DNA of 64,000 bases from the NCBI RefSeq assembly GCF_041261445.1, contig NZ_JBGCCU010000004.1, positions 248,001-312,000 on the forward strand, given 5' to 3'. This stretch comes from Catenulispora sp. EB89. Its GTDB lineage: Bacteria; Actinomycetota; Actinomycetes; Streptomycetales; Catenulisporaceae. Below, one piece after another: positions 1 through 7,436 of the stretch. A program made the position numbers and the translations under genes. The notes under the pieces were generated by a model, which saw only the letters and a program-made list of their open reading frames with translations, did not search any database and was not told the DNA's origin. Position 1 is the first letter of the stretch. The number at the start of each line of letters is the position of its first letter.

Positions 1-793
1 CGGTGTCCAACATCCGTGTCGCGTATCCCGCGCGGACCCGGCGATGTCCGAGGTACAGACCGAGGATGACGACGCCCATGACGCCCGAGACGTGCACCGC
101 CTCGGCCGTGATGTAGACGACGAACGGCAATATCAGCGAGATCGCGCTCTCGGCGCGCGGATCCCGCATCCGGAAGCGGATCGGGTCCCACACCATCGCC
201 ACCACCGCGCCGATCACGATGCCCCCGGCGGCGGAGAGCACGAAGCGCCCGACCGCGTCGAAGACCGTGACGGTCTCCCCCACCGCGGCGGCCAGCGCGA
301 TGCGGAACGCGGTCAGCGCGGTGGCGTCGTTGAACAGCCCCTCGCCGACCAGCACGTCGACGGTCCGGCGCGGCAGTCCCAAGCGTTTCGCAATGGAGAT
401 CGCCGCGACGGTATCGGGTGGCCCGAGCACCGCCCCCAGCACGAACGCCACCGGCAGCGGCATCCCCGGGATCAGCCAGTGCATTGCGAACCCGGTGAGC
501 AGTGTGGTGACCAGCACCATCGCCACCGACAGGATCAGCACCGCCGACCAGTTCTCGCGCAGCGACGGCACCGACGTCTCCACCGCCGCCTGGTACAGCA
601 GCGGGGGCAGCAGGATCATCAGCACGAACTCGGGCTCGAGGTCGTAGTCCGGGATGAACGGGGCGATCGACACCAGCAGTCCGACGACGACCAGCACGAG
701 CGGACCGCTGAGGTCGAAACGCCGGGCGAGCGCGGACACCACGACGGAGAAGAACGGGACGCCCAGCAGGAAAAGGAGGTGTTGAGCCGTCAT
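1..793 (-). CDS. Na+/H+ antiporter, CPA1/NhaP type (3' end outside window)
   Basis: Read on the minus strand from an ATG at 793, this frame stays open to the window edge, so only about the first 264 residues are present. It encodes alternating hydrophobic segments typical of a polytopic transporter. Visible CPA1 signatures are GPPDTVAA (ion-binding region of the core domain) and a later LVGEGLFNDATAL, matching the family pattern EG..LNDATAL. Members of the family exchange cytoplasmic Na+ (or K+) for protons at the cell membrane, for pH and salt homeostasis. The exact ion cannot be told. The C-terminal cytoplasmic part is not in the window. The family assignment is firm. Confidence 0.85.
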   Translation of the reverse strand, partial: MTAQHLLFLLGVPFFSVVVSALARRFDLSGPLVLVVVGLLVSIAPFIPDYDLEPEFVLMILLPPLLYQAAVETSVPSLRENWSAVLILSVAMVLVTTLLTGFAMHWLIPGMPLPVAFVLGAVLGPPDTVAAISIAKRLGLPRRTVDVLVGEGLFNDATALTAFRIALAAAVGETVTVFDAVGRFVLSAAGGIVIGAVVAMVWDPIRFRMRDPRAESAISLILPFVVYITAEAVHVSGVMGVVILGLYLGHRRVRAGYATRMLDT

Positions 794-845
794 GACACCT
801 GATCATCCCATGACAGACGGGTCGAACGGCGCGCCCGCGGACGGA

Positions 846-1514
846 TCACCCGCGAGCCGTGCGCCACACCTCCTCCGGAAGGGCCTCGGCGAGCGCCACC
901 AACATGTTGAGACAGGTCTCCACCCAGTGCGGCTTCACGTTGCCCTTGCCCCAGGTCAGCAACCTGGTTCCCTCGATCCGCCAGGAGAAGTCCGGCCAGG
1001 AGGCGATCAGCCGCAGCACCTTCGGGTCCAGGATGTCGGCGGCCAGCTGATGACTCGTCGTGGTGACCTGGTAGCGCTGGTCGAAGGCGGGATCGCCGCG
1101 GACGAACTCCGGCGCGCCGGCCAGGACGCCGGGACCGATCTGCTTGTTCTCCCGCGACGCGCGCGCCACGACTTCCAGCGCGGGCAACGGCGCGGGCAGG
1201 TCGTCGACGCAGGCCGCCCAGTAGTGGTGGGTGTCGTCGCCGTCGCTGCCCGGGGTCTTGTATTCGTAGTCGATCACGAGGATCGAGCGGCCGTCGTGCC
1301 GGCCGCGCAAGACGATCCGCGCGACGCGGCCGTGCCCGGAGGCGAACGGCCGGCCGCCGAACGTGCCCGGCAGCTGCCGGTCGTTCGTCGCCAGATCCCA
1401 GCGCTTGACGGCGGCCATCGCGACCAGCGCGCGCCGGCGCCGGACGTTGGCGGCGATCCCGGCAGCCATGATGACCGCCAGGAAACCTATGAAGATCAGC
1501 AGAGGCACACCCAC
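846..1514 (-). CDS. Membrane-anchored protein of unknown function
   Basis: A 222-residue protein. Residues 4-22 form one transmembrane helix, followed at once by a basic stretch (VRRRRA), so the rest is predicted to be cytoplasmic. The soluble part has no motif I can name. It contains a DYEY stretch and a C-terminal part rich in Trp (SWPDFSW) that reads like an actinobacterial conserved hypothetical in which a short helix precedes a beta-rich domain. It lies 52 bp downstream of the antiporter start on the same strand. No function is assigned. Confidence 0.7.
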   Translation of the reverse strand: MGVPLLIFIGFLAVIMAAGIAANVRRRRALVAMAAVKRWDLATNDRQLPGTFGGRPFASGHGRVARIVLRGRHDGRSILVIDYEYKTPGSDGDDTHHYWAACVDDLPAPLPALEVVARASRENKQIGPGVLAGAPEFVRGDPAFDQRYQVTTTSHQLAADILDPKVLRLIASWPDFSWRIEGTRLLTWGKGNVKPHWVETCLNMLVALAEALPEEVWRTARG

Positions 1515-1597
1515 GGGGTCATGCCTACCATCGCGGCGCGGATGCCGTCACCCGCGCGGCACAACGGTTTCCCCATCGCCACGAGGCTTCCCCACCG

Positions 1598-1661
1598 ATC
1601 AGCGCGCGCCGTCGCGGACGATCAGCGAGCGCCGTCGCGGACGCTCAGCGCGTGCCGTTGC
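1598..1661. repeat. 23-bp tandem repeat containing the stop codon of the 1645-2775 gene
   Basis: Two nearly identical 23-bp units (1598-1620 and 1621-1643, core agcgccgtcgcggacg) are followed by a partial third. Each carries TCA, which is TGA on the minus strand, at 1599, 1622 and 1645. The last is the actual stop of the minus-strand gene. Because 23 is not a multiple of three, the three TGAs fall in three different frames. Confidence 0.75.
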
Positions 1662-2775
1662 AGTAGTACGCGGTCCCGTTGAAGTACTGGTTGTCCCAGA
1701 AGTACAGGTCCGCCCACGTCTGCGGACCGGCGACGCCGTCCACGGCCAGCTTCGGGTAGGGCGGGTTGCCGCCGGGCGAGTGCACGGTCGGGGAGTTGTT
1801 GCAGCCCTGGAACGCGGTCATCGCCGACTGCGTGTCCGCGCCCCACGAACCGTCGATCACCAGCGGCTTGATGCCCAGCTCGGACTTCTTGAGCAGGCAC
1901 TGGAGTTCCTTGACCGCGTTGACGTTGCCCGAGCCCTCCTTGATGGTGGGCATCTGCGAGGCTGGCAGGTCCAGGTACGTGCAGTCGCTGGACGGCGCGG
2001 CCGCGGTGCTCGGCTTCGGCGGCGCGGCCGTCGGGGCCGGAGCGCTCGACTTGGGCGTGCTGGGCGCCGGGTTCGACGGCGCCGGGGCTCCGTGCGTCGA
2101 GGTCGCGGGGCTGCCCGGGTGGGAGGTGGTCGGGTGCCCGCCGGGGGTCGTGGTGGTACCGCCGCTGGAGCTGGAGGTGGAGTTCTGGCCCGGCTGGCCG
2201 CCGGTCGTGGCGCCGGAGGCCGCGGACGAGGAGGTCGGGGAGCCTTGAAGATTCGCGCCCTGCGCGCCGTTGCTCGACGGGCCCGCGGCCATGCTGTCGC
2301 CGTCGGGCTTGCCGCCGCCGTTGGCGACGACCGCCGAGCCGTCGCCGCCGCCGCTGGAGCTGCCGGTCACCGAGGCCCCGGCGCCGGCCAGGGAGGTCTT
2401 GTCGTGCTTCGAGGTGTCGCGGCTCAGGTAGGCCACCGTGCCGCCGATGCCGACCACGGCCACCACGGCCAGGGCCGAGACGAGCAGGGTCCTGCGGTTG
2501 CGGCCGGGGCCGTCGCGACCGCCGTCACCAGGACCGTAGCCGTTGGGACCGTAGCCGCCGGGTCCCTCGGGGCCGCCGGACAGCGGCATCCCGTACGGGG
2601 ACATCATCGACGGCGGCGCAGGTTGCCCGGGGTCCTGCGGCGACGACGACTGGGGGGCGAGATACGGCGGTTGCGCCGATTCCGGTCCCGGCCCGAACGG
2701 CGGCTGCGCGCCGCCGGCGGGGCCGGACGGTGACTGGGGCGTCCCCCAAGGTGAGTGGTGATCGGGCGAGCTCAT
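1645..2775 (-). CDS. Membrane-anchored protein with C-terminal peptidoglycan-binding domain
   Basis: 376 residues. The N-terminal ~85 residues are a cytoplasmic Pro/Gly/Ser-rich tail ending in GRNRR, then one transmembrane helix (TLLVSALAVVAVVGIGGTVAYL). An extracellular Ser/Thr/Pro/Gly-rich linker of about 150 residues follows. The last ~110 residues match a PG_binding_1 fold: a pattern of VKELQCLLKK, then IDGSWGADTQSAMTAFQ, then VDGVAGPQTWADLYF. Two pairs of Cys may form disulfides outside the cell. This suggests a wall-associated protein holding or sensing peptidoglycan; no catalytic domain is present. The gene ends in a stop-containing tandem repeat. Confidence 0.8.
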   Translation of the reverse strand: MSSPDHHSPWGTPQSPSGPAGGAQPPFGPGPESAQPPYLAPQSSSPQDPGQPAPPSMMSPYGMPLSGGPEGPGGYGPNGYGPGDGGRDGPGRNRRTLLVSALAVVAVVGIGGTVAYLSRDTSKHDKTSLAGAGASVTGSSSGGGDGSAVVANGGGKPDGDSMAAGPSSNGAQGANLQGSPTSSSAASGATTGGQPGQNSTSSSSGGTTTTPGGHPTTSHPGSPATSTHGAPAPSNPAPSTPKSSAPAPTAAPPKPSTAAAPSSDCTYLDLPASQMPTIKEGSGNVNAVKELQCLLKKSELGIKPLVIDGSWGADTQSAMTAFQGCNNSPTVHSPGGNPPYPKLAVDGVAGPQTWADLYFWDNQYFNGTAYYCNGTR

Positions 2776-2921
2776 GGTCGGTCATCGTATCTTCGGCGCC
2801 TCCGGGACCGGTCCCCGGCTCGGCAAAGTGCGGGTAAAACCACCCTCGCGGCACGCCCATCACGCATGAACCTCGACAAACGTGTTGTGGCCGGACGTCC
2901 CGGGGCGGGATCATCGAGGAC

Positions 2922-4244
2922 ATGACGCTGCCCCGCCAGCGCCCTCAGGGGCCTGCCACGCGACCGGCCCCCGTCCCCGACGACAAGACCAAGGAGACAC
3001 CGGGCAAGGAGACTCCGGGCAAGGAGACACCGGCGAAGGAGACACCGACCCAGGACAAGCACCCGGCGACCGACAAGCGCCCGGCGCACGACCCCGGGGA
3101 CCGGCTGCCCTTCCGGGTGACGATCGACGACTCCGACACCCCCTACGACGTCGTGGACGCGCTGCTGCTCACGCCGTTCACCACCGGCGTCCAGCCGCAC
3201 GCCCGGCACGCCCGCCTGGACGCGCTGCGCGAGGACGCGACGCTGGTCCCGGCCGAGGGCGAGGTCCTGCGCTCGGTGGTGGAGGACAAGCGCGAGTCCT
3301 GCCTGACCGCCGGCCCCGGCTGGACCGCGCGCTCGGTGCGCTGGTCCAGCGGCGGCGGCGAGGTCACGGTGGTCGCCGAGACCCCGGAGCTGGCCACCAA
3401 GATCCTCGACCAGGCCACCGACGGCGTGGCGGCCGAGGAGGAGCCGGAGGAGGAGAAGGTCTCCGTCGGCTTCTGGTACGCCGCGCCGCAGCGCGGCCCC
3501 TACCGCACGGTGCGGACCATCACGGCCGAGCCGTGGGAGGCCGTCCGCAAGAACTACTCGGCCTCGGCCGCCACCGCGATGGACAAGCTGATGGCGGTCC
3601 GCCGCACCGAGGCCGCCGGCCGCATGATCCTGCTGCACGGCGCCCCGGGCACCGGCAAGACCACGGCCCTGCGCACCCTGGCGCGCGAGTGGCGCGACTG
3701 GTGCCAGGTCGACTACGTCCTGGACCCCGACGCGCTGTTCTCCTCCCCCGGCTACCTCATGGAGGTGGCGATGGGCGTGGAGTACCACGGGCACGGCGAG
3801 GACGAGGAGAACCGCCGCCGCTGGCGCCTGCTGCTGCTCGAGGACTGCGACGAGCTGATCCGCGGCGAGGCCAAGGCCACCAGCGGCCAGGCCCTGTCCC
3901 GGCTGCTGAACCTCACCGACGGCCTGCTCGGCCAGGGCCGCGACGTGCTGGTCGCGATCACCACGAACGAGAACCTGGCCAGCCTGCACCCGGCGGTGAT
4001 AAGGCCGGGGCGCTGCCTGGCGCAGATCGAGGTCGGCCCGCTCCCCCGCACCGAGGCGCTGGCCTGGCTGGAGCGCGAGGGAACCGACCCGGCGCGGGTC
4101 ACCGCGGCGCGCCTGGGGCGCGGCGGGGGCGGCGGCGGGACCGCGATCGGCGGGCTGACGCTGGCCGAGCTGATCGCGGCGCGGGATGGGAGCGAGCCGG
4201 TGGCGTCCAGCGGGGACGACACGGGGACGGGGTTGTACCTGTAG
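2922..4244 (+). CDS. AAA+ ATPase of the DUF5925-containing type
   Basis: 440 residues. The N-terminal ~50 residues are disordered and carry a short repeat (KETPGKETPGKETPAKETP). A middle region of about 150 residues corresponds to the domain usually found before this actinobacterial ATPase (DUF5925, from family knowledge). The AAA core has Walker A GAPGTGKT near residue 240, Walker B LLLLEDCDE, sensor-1 ITTNE and an arginine-finger-like region IRPGR, all intact, so ATP hydrolysis is expected. A Gly-rich stretch (GRGGGGGG) lies near the C-terminus. The cellular role is unknown. It stands alone, convergent with the sigma-factor unit. After the stop (TAG at 4242) a second CTGTAGG follows 18 bp on. 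Confidence 0.85.
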   Translation: MTLPRQRPQGPATRPAPVPDDKTKETPGKETPGKETPAKETPTQDKHPATDKRPAHDPGDRLPFRVTIDDSDTPYDVVDALLLTPFTTGVQPHARHARLDALREDATLVPAEGEVLRSVVEDKRESCLTAGPGWTARSVRWSSGGGEVTVVAETPELATKILDQATDGVAAEEEPEEEKVSVGFWYAAPQRGPYRTVRTITAEPWEAVRKNYSASAATAMDKLMAVRRTEAAGRMILLHGAPGTGKTTALRTLAREWRDWCQVDYVLDPDALFSSPGYLMEVAMGVEYHGHGEDEENRRRWRLLLLEDCDELIRGEAKATSGQALSRLLNLTDGLLGQGRDVLVAITTNENLASLHPAVIRPGRCLAQIEVGPLPRTEALAWLEREGTDPARVTAARLGRGGGGGGTAIGGLTLAELIAARDGSEPVASSGDDTGTGLYL

Positions 4245-4295
4245 GGCTGTGGGCGGCTGTAGGCGCCGCCGGCCGCCCGCCAGTCGTCCTCGCCG

Positions 4296-5147
4296 CTAGC
4301 CGCCCGAGCTGCTCGGCGAGGACGCCGCCGTGAAGTTCCACTCCCGCCCCACGAACACCTTCCCGTCGTAGCCGTAGTGCGCTTCCAGCAGCGGCACGAC
4401 GGTGCCGGGGTCGGAGGTGTAGATCGTGATCGTGCCGTCGTTCTCCAGCGCGGTGCCGAAGGTCACGCCCCGGCTCTTCCAGTAGGCCGTGTCCTGGTCC
4501 ATCCGGTGCCCCAGGAACCACTGCTCGGAAGCGTCCAGGACGCTGTCGCGGAACACCACGGTGAACGGGTACGCGGCCTGGATCGCGTCGTGTTCCAGCG
4601 TCGGGTCGATGCCCGGCTTGCGATAGACGAGGATCGGGTTGTTATCGGAGATGAGAAGGACTCCCATGTAGGAGTTGTCGTGGCCGTCCTGCAGCACGTT
4701 GGCCACGCGGTCGGCGGCCTGCTGCTTCGGCGAGTTGGTCCAGGGCGGGACGACCAGCGTCGTCGAGGGCTGCGACGGTGGCGGTGGCACGGGGCGCGAG
4801 GTCGGCGACGACGGGAGCGGCGGCGGGGACGTCGAGGACGTCCCGGCCGCGGCGACGGCGTTGCCGACGTCGGCGGTGACGGGCTTGTGACCGCCCCACC
4901 CGGCCAGCGGCGCCACCGCCAGCACGCAGCCCGCGACCACGGCGATCGCCCCGACACCGCCGAACGTCCGGGCCCGCGCGCGCCGGCGTGCCGCACTGGC
5001 CAGCGCGCGGTCGCCGAGCGCCACGGTGGTGGGGAATTCGGGCAGTGCGGACGCGAGCAGGTTGCGGACCAGTTCGTGCTCGGACACGGCGTGCTCGTCG
5101 TCTTCGGCCAGGTCGCGCTCGTCCTCGAAGTCGTTCTCAGAAGTCAT
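4296..5147 (-). CDS. Putative anti-sigma-like membrane protein coupled to SigE-family sigma factor
   Basis: The chosen ATG at 5147 has a strong ribosome site (AGGAGGTCTCGGT) and overlaps the stop of the sigma-factor gene by ATGA. The product has 283 residues: an acidic cytoplasmic N-terminus with a helix-rich segment (HELVRNLLASALPEF), a basic stretch (ARRRARART), one transmembrane helix at about residues 63-85, a Pro/Ser/Thr-rich linker, and an extracellular domain of about 150 residues with no recognised motif. Small membrane proteins encoded immediately after SigE-family ECF factors often restrain or sense for them. That role is inferred from position and topology; no zinc-binding anti-sigma motif (HxxxCxxC) is seen. 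Confidence 0.75.
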   Translation of the reverse strand: MTSENDFEDERDLAEDDEHAVSEHELVRNLLASALPEFPTTVALGDRALASAARRRARARTFGGVGAIAVVAGCVLAVAPLAGWGGHKPVTADVGNAVAAAGTSSTSPPPLPSSPTSRPVPPPPSQPSTTLVVPPWTNSPKQQAADRVANVLQDGHDNSYMGVLLISDNNPILVYRKPGIDPTLEHDAIQAAYPFTVVFRDSVLDASEQWFLGHRMDQDTAYWKSRGVTFGTALENDGTITIYTSDPGTVVPLLEAHYGYDGKVFVGREWNFTAASSPSSSGG

Positions 5148-5695
5148 ACCGAGACCTCCTGGGCTCGCTGGGTTCGGGACATCCGGGTGCGCAGGGTGGC
5201 GAGTGCCTTCGAGCTCTGACTCTTCACGGTGCCGTTGCTGCAGCCCAGCATCGCCGCGGTCTCGGCCTCGGACATGTCGAGGTAGTAGCGCAGCATGACG
5301 ACGGCGCGTTGCCGCGGGGGCAGGGAGCGGAGCGCGGCGGCGAGCTCGGAGCGGTCGTCCACGGCCTCGTATCCCCCGTCGGACGTCAGGACCCCGTTCG
5401 CCGGCTCCCACGACGACGCGCGCCCCGCCGTCATCCCGGGCAGGTGGCCCGAGGGCACCTCGCCGTGCCACTTCCGGCGCCACCACGACGTGGCGGTGGT
5501 GACCATGGTCTTGCGCAGGTAGGCCTCGACCGCGCCGTCCCGGGCCAGCCGCTCCCACCGCGGCAGCACCTTGACCAGGGCCGTCTGCAGCAGGTCCTCG
5601 GCCAGATGCGCGTCTCCGGTCAGGAGCCACGCGGCGCGCAGGAGAGTTGACTGGCGCGCCGCGAGGAACTCCCGGAAACCGTCCGGTTCTCGCAC
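5144..5695 (-). CDS. SigE-family ECF RNA polymerase sigma factor
   Basis: 183 residues starting at GTG 5695, preceded by GGGGGGCGAAG. Sigma region 2 is visible as FLAARQSTLLRAAWLLTGD followed by AEDLLQTALVKVLPRW. Region 4 is visible as LPPRQRAVVMLRYYLDMSEAETAAMLGCSNGTVKSQ, the helix-turn-helix that binds the -35 element. The pattern LLTGD...AEDLLQTAL is that of the actinobacterial SigE family (TIGR02983-like). It directs RNA polymerase to a small regulon, probably including itself. It is coupled by ATGA to the membrane protein downstream and lies 83 bp after the nitric oxide synthase on the same strand. Confidence 0.9.
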   Translation of the reverse strand: MREPDGFREFLAARQSTLLRAAWLLTGDAHLAEDLLQTALVKVLPRWERLARDGAVEAYLRKTMVTTATSWWRRKWHGEVPSGHLPGMTAGRASSWEPANGVLTSDGGYEAVDDRSELAAALRSLPPRQRAVVMLRYYLDMSEAETAAMLGCSNGTVKSQSSKALATLRTRMSRTQRAQEVSV

Positions 5696-5778
5696 CTTCG
5701 CCCCCCGTCGTTGTGGGCGCCCGGGCGGGCGCCATCCCTGCTAACGCGGCGGGGCTGGGGCGGGGTTGCCCGGTTCTC

Positions 5779-7020
5779 TCAGGTGCTGTGCCGGACGAAG
5801 TTCGGCCGGACGTCCGCCTCGTCGTAGTACCGGTGGAACACCGCCGTGGCTCCGCCGGACAAGGGTGGCACGATCCACGACCACTCCGCCGGGCAGACCC
5901 GTCCGGCGTGTTCCTCCTTGGCCACGTGTTTCAGGAACCGGTGTGCCTCGGTGTGGTGGTCGGCCATCGTGACACCGGCTTGTTCGTAGGAGTGGAGTAC
6001 GGCGACGTTCAGCTCGACCAGGGCCCGGTCGCGCCAGAGCGTGCGGTCGGACGTGGTGTCCAGGCCGAGGTTGGCCGCGACGGTCGGGAGCAGGTCGTAG
6101 CGGTCGGCGTCGGCGAGGTTGCGGGAGCCGATCTCGGTGCCCATGTACCAGCCGTTGAACGGCGCGCAGGAGTAGTGCAGGCCGCCGACTTCCAGGCACA
6201 TGTCGCTGATCACGGGCAGGGCGTGCCAGCGGATGCCGAGATCGGCGAACCAGGGGTGGCGGGGGTGGGAGAGCGGGACTTCGAGGACGCAGTCCTGCGG
6301 GAGTACGTGGACATAGGGACGGTAGCCCTCGGCTTCGATGACCAGCGGGAGGATGTCGAAGGCGGTGCCGTGGCCGTACCAGCCGAGGGCTCGGACGCTG
6401 TCGGTCAGAGCGATGTTGCGCGGGTCCCCGAGGGTGCTGGGCCGTGTGCCGGGTTGTGTACCGGGTTGCGTGCCGAGTTGCGTACCGGGCTGCGTGCCGG
6501 GCCGTGCGCGCGCCGGCGGCAGCGTCGTGCCGTCCGCCGGCGGGACGCCGTCGTCGACGCGGTACCCGGCGTAGCGGATGAGCTGTTCGTTGCGGATGCG
6601 CGGGCCGGGGCGGTCCGGGCGGTCCGGCGCGAAAACCGTGATGGTGGGCCGGATGCGGCCGTCGTTCGTGGCTTCGCGCAGGTGGCCCACGCACTCCTCG
6701 GCGATTCGCAGGGGCCTGTCGGCCGCACGCCGGTCGCGCAGCCTGAGGGACTGCCAGTAGAGGCGGCCGATGCAGCGGGAGGAGTTGCGCCACGCCACTC
6801 GGGCGCCGTATTCGAGTTCGGCGAAGGTGTGGTCGTACGTCGCCTCGGCGCGGATCGCGGCGGCCACGGCGCGGCGGCGGGCGGGGAGTTCGGCGGTGCG
6901 GTCCAGTTCGGTGTAGCACTGGTGCAGGAAGCGGTCGGCCTCTTCGGAAAGCTCTTCGATGCTGGCTAGGCTGGATAATCGGTCGCCAGGGCACTTCTGG
7001 CGTATCGCATGACGGAACAC
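5779..7020 (-). CDS. nos: Bacterial nitric oxide synthase, oxygenase domain
   Basis: 413 residues from GTG 7020 (ribosome site GGAGGGGATC). It oxidises L-arginine to citrulline and NO using haem, a pterin or folate cofactor and electrons from a separate reductase; bacterial enzymes lack the fused reductase, and so does this one. Diagnostic sequences are WRNSSRCIGRLYWQSL with the haem-thiolate Cys, GGLHYSCAPFNGWYMGTEIG in the arginine site, and PAEWSWIVPPLSGGATAVFH in the pterin region. The family is about 360-390 residues long. The excess here is largely a low-complexity insert of GTQP repeats before the conserved PRNIALTDSVRALGWYG segment. It is divergent from the 7112 and 7437 genes. It may make NO for signalling or for nitrating a metabolite; no thaxtomin-like genes are near. 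Confidence 0.93.
   Translation of the reverse strand: MFRHAIRQKCPGDRLSSLASIEELSEEADRFLHQCYTELDRTAELPARRRAVAAAIRAEATYDHTFAELEYGARVAWRNSSRCIGRLYWQSLRLRDRRAADRPLRIAEECVGHLREATNDGRIRPTITVFAPDRPDRPGPRIRNEQLIRYAGYRVDDGVPPADGTTLPPARARPGTQPGTQLGTQPGTQPGTRPSTLGDPRNIALTDSVRALGWYGHGTAFDILPLVIEAEGYRPYVHVLPQDCVLEVPLSHPRHPWFADLGIRWHALPVISDMCLEVGGLHYSCAPFNGWYMGTEIGSRNLADADRYDLLPTVAANLGLDTTSDRTLWRDRALVELNVAVLHSYEQAGVTMADHHTEAHRFLKHVAKEEHAGRVCPAEWSWIVPPLSGGATAVFHRYYDEADVRPNFVRHST
6439..6498. repeat. Five 12-bp tandem units inside the nitric oxide synthase gene
   Basis: Five 12-bp units (for example gggttgcgtgcc) encode GTQP, GTQL, GTQP, GTQP and GTRP on the minus strand. Being a multiple of three, the array only lengthens a surface loop and keeps the reading frame. 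Confidence 0.85.
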
Positions 7021-7111
7021 GGGGATCCCCTCCGCTCGGCAGGCGAATGCAGAGCGTCATCGTATGTCTACAACTGGTGTGCGTACTACCGATTGCGAGG
7101 ATCCGGCTCCG

Positions 7112-7426
7112 ATGTGTACCTATCAGACGTTCAAGCTGGCGGTTGCGGGCAGCGCCAAGGGGACTCCCGGGTGGATCCGCGTCACCGAGGCGAGCGTGTA
7201 CTACGACCATCCGGTGCACGCCATGGACGAGCACACGCTGAACATCGACCTGCGCAATCCCGAGCGCGGACCGTCGGCGCGGATCGCGGTGGAGCTGACC
7301 GCGCAGGCGGCTTACGACCTGGCGCAAGCCATTCTCACGGCGTTGGAGAGCGTGCCGGAGGGCATGCTCCCGGCGGGCGTGCGCGTGGGGCGTGCGGGAC
7401 TACTCACGGAGTCGTCGCAGGTCTAA
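7112..7426 (+). CDS. DUF6295-like small conserved protein
   Basis: The start is set at the ATG at 7112 because the product then begins MCTYQT, as its actinobacterial relatives do; an in-frame ATG at 7064 is an alternative. 104 residues. Conserved features are the N-terminal MCTYQTFKLAVAGSAKG, a central VYYDHPVHAMDEHTLNID and GPSARIAVEL. This pattern corresponds, from memory, to family DUF6295, whose function is not known. The gene is divergent from nos and ends 10 bp before the GMC oxidoreductase start, so those two are probably cotranscribed. Confidence 0.75.
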   Translation: MCTYQTFKLAVAGSAKGTPGWIRVTEASVYYDHPVHAMDEHTLNIDLRNPERGPSARIAVELTAQAAYDLAQAILTALESVPEGMLPAGVRVGRAGLLTESSQV

Positions 7427-7436
7427 CGTCATAGAC

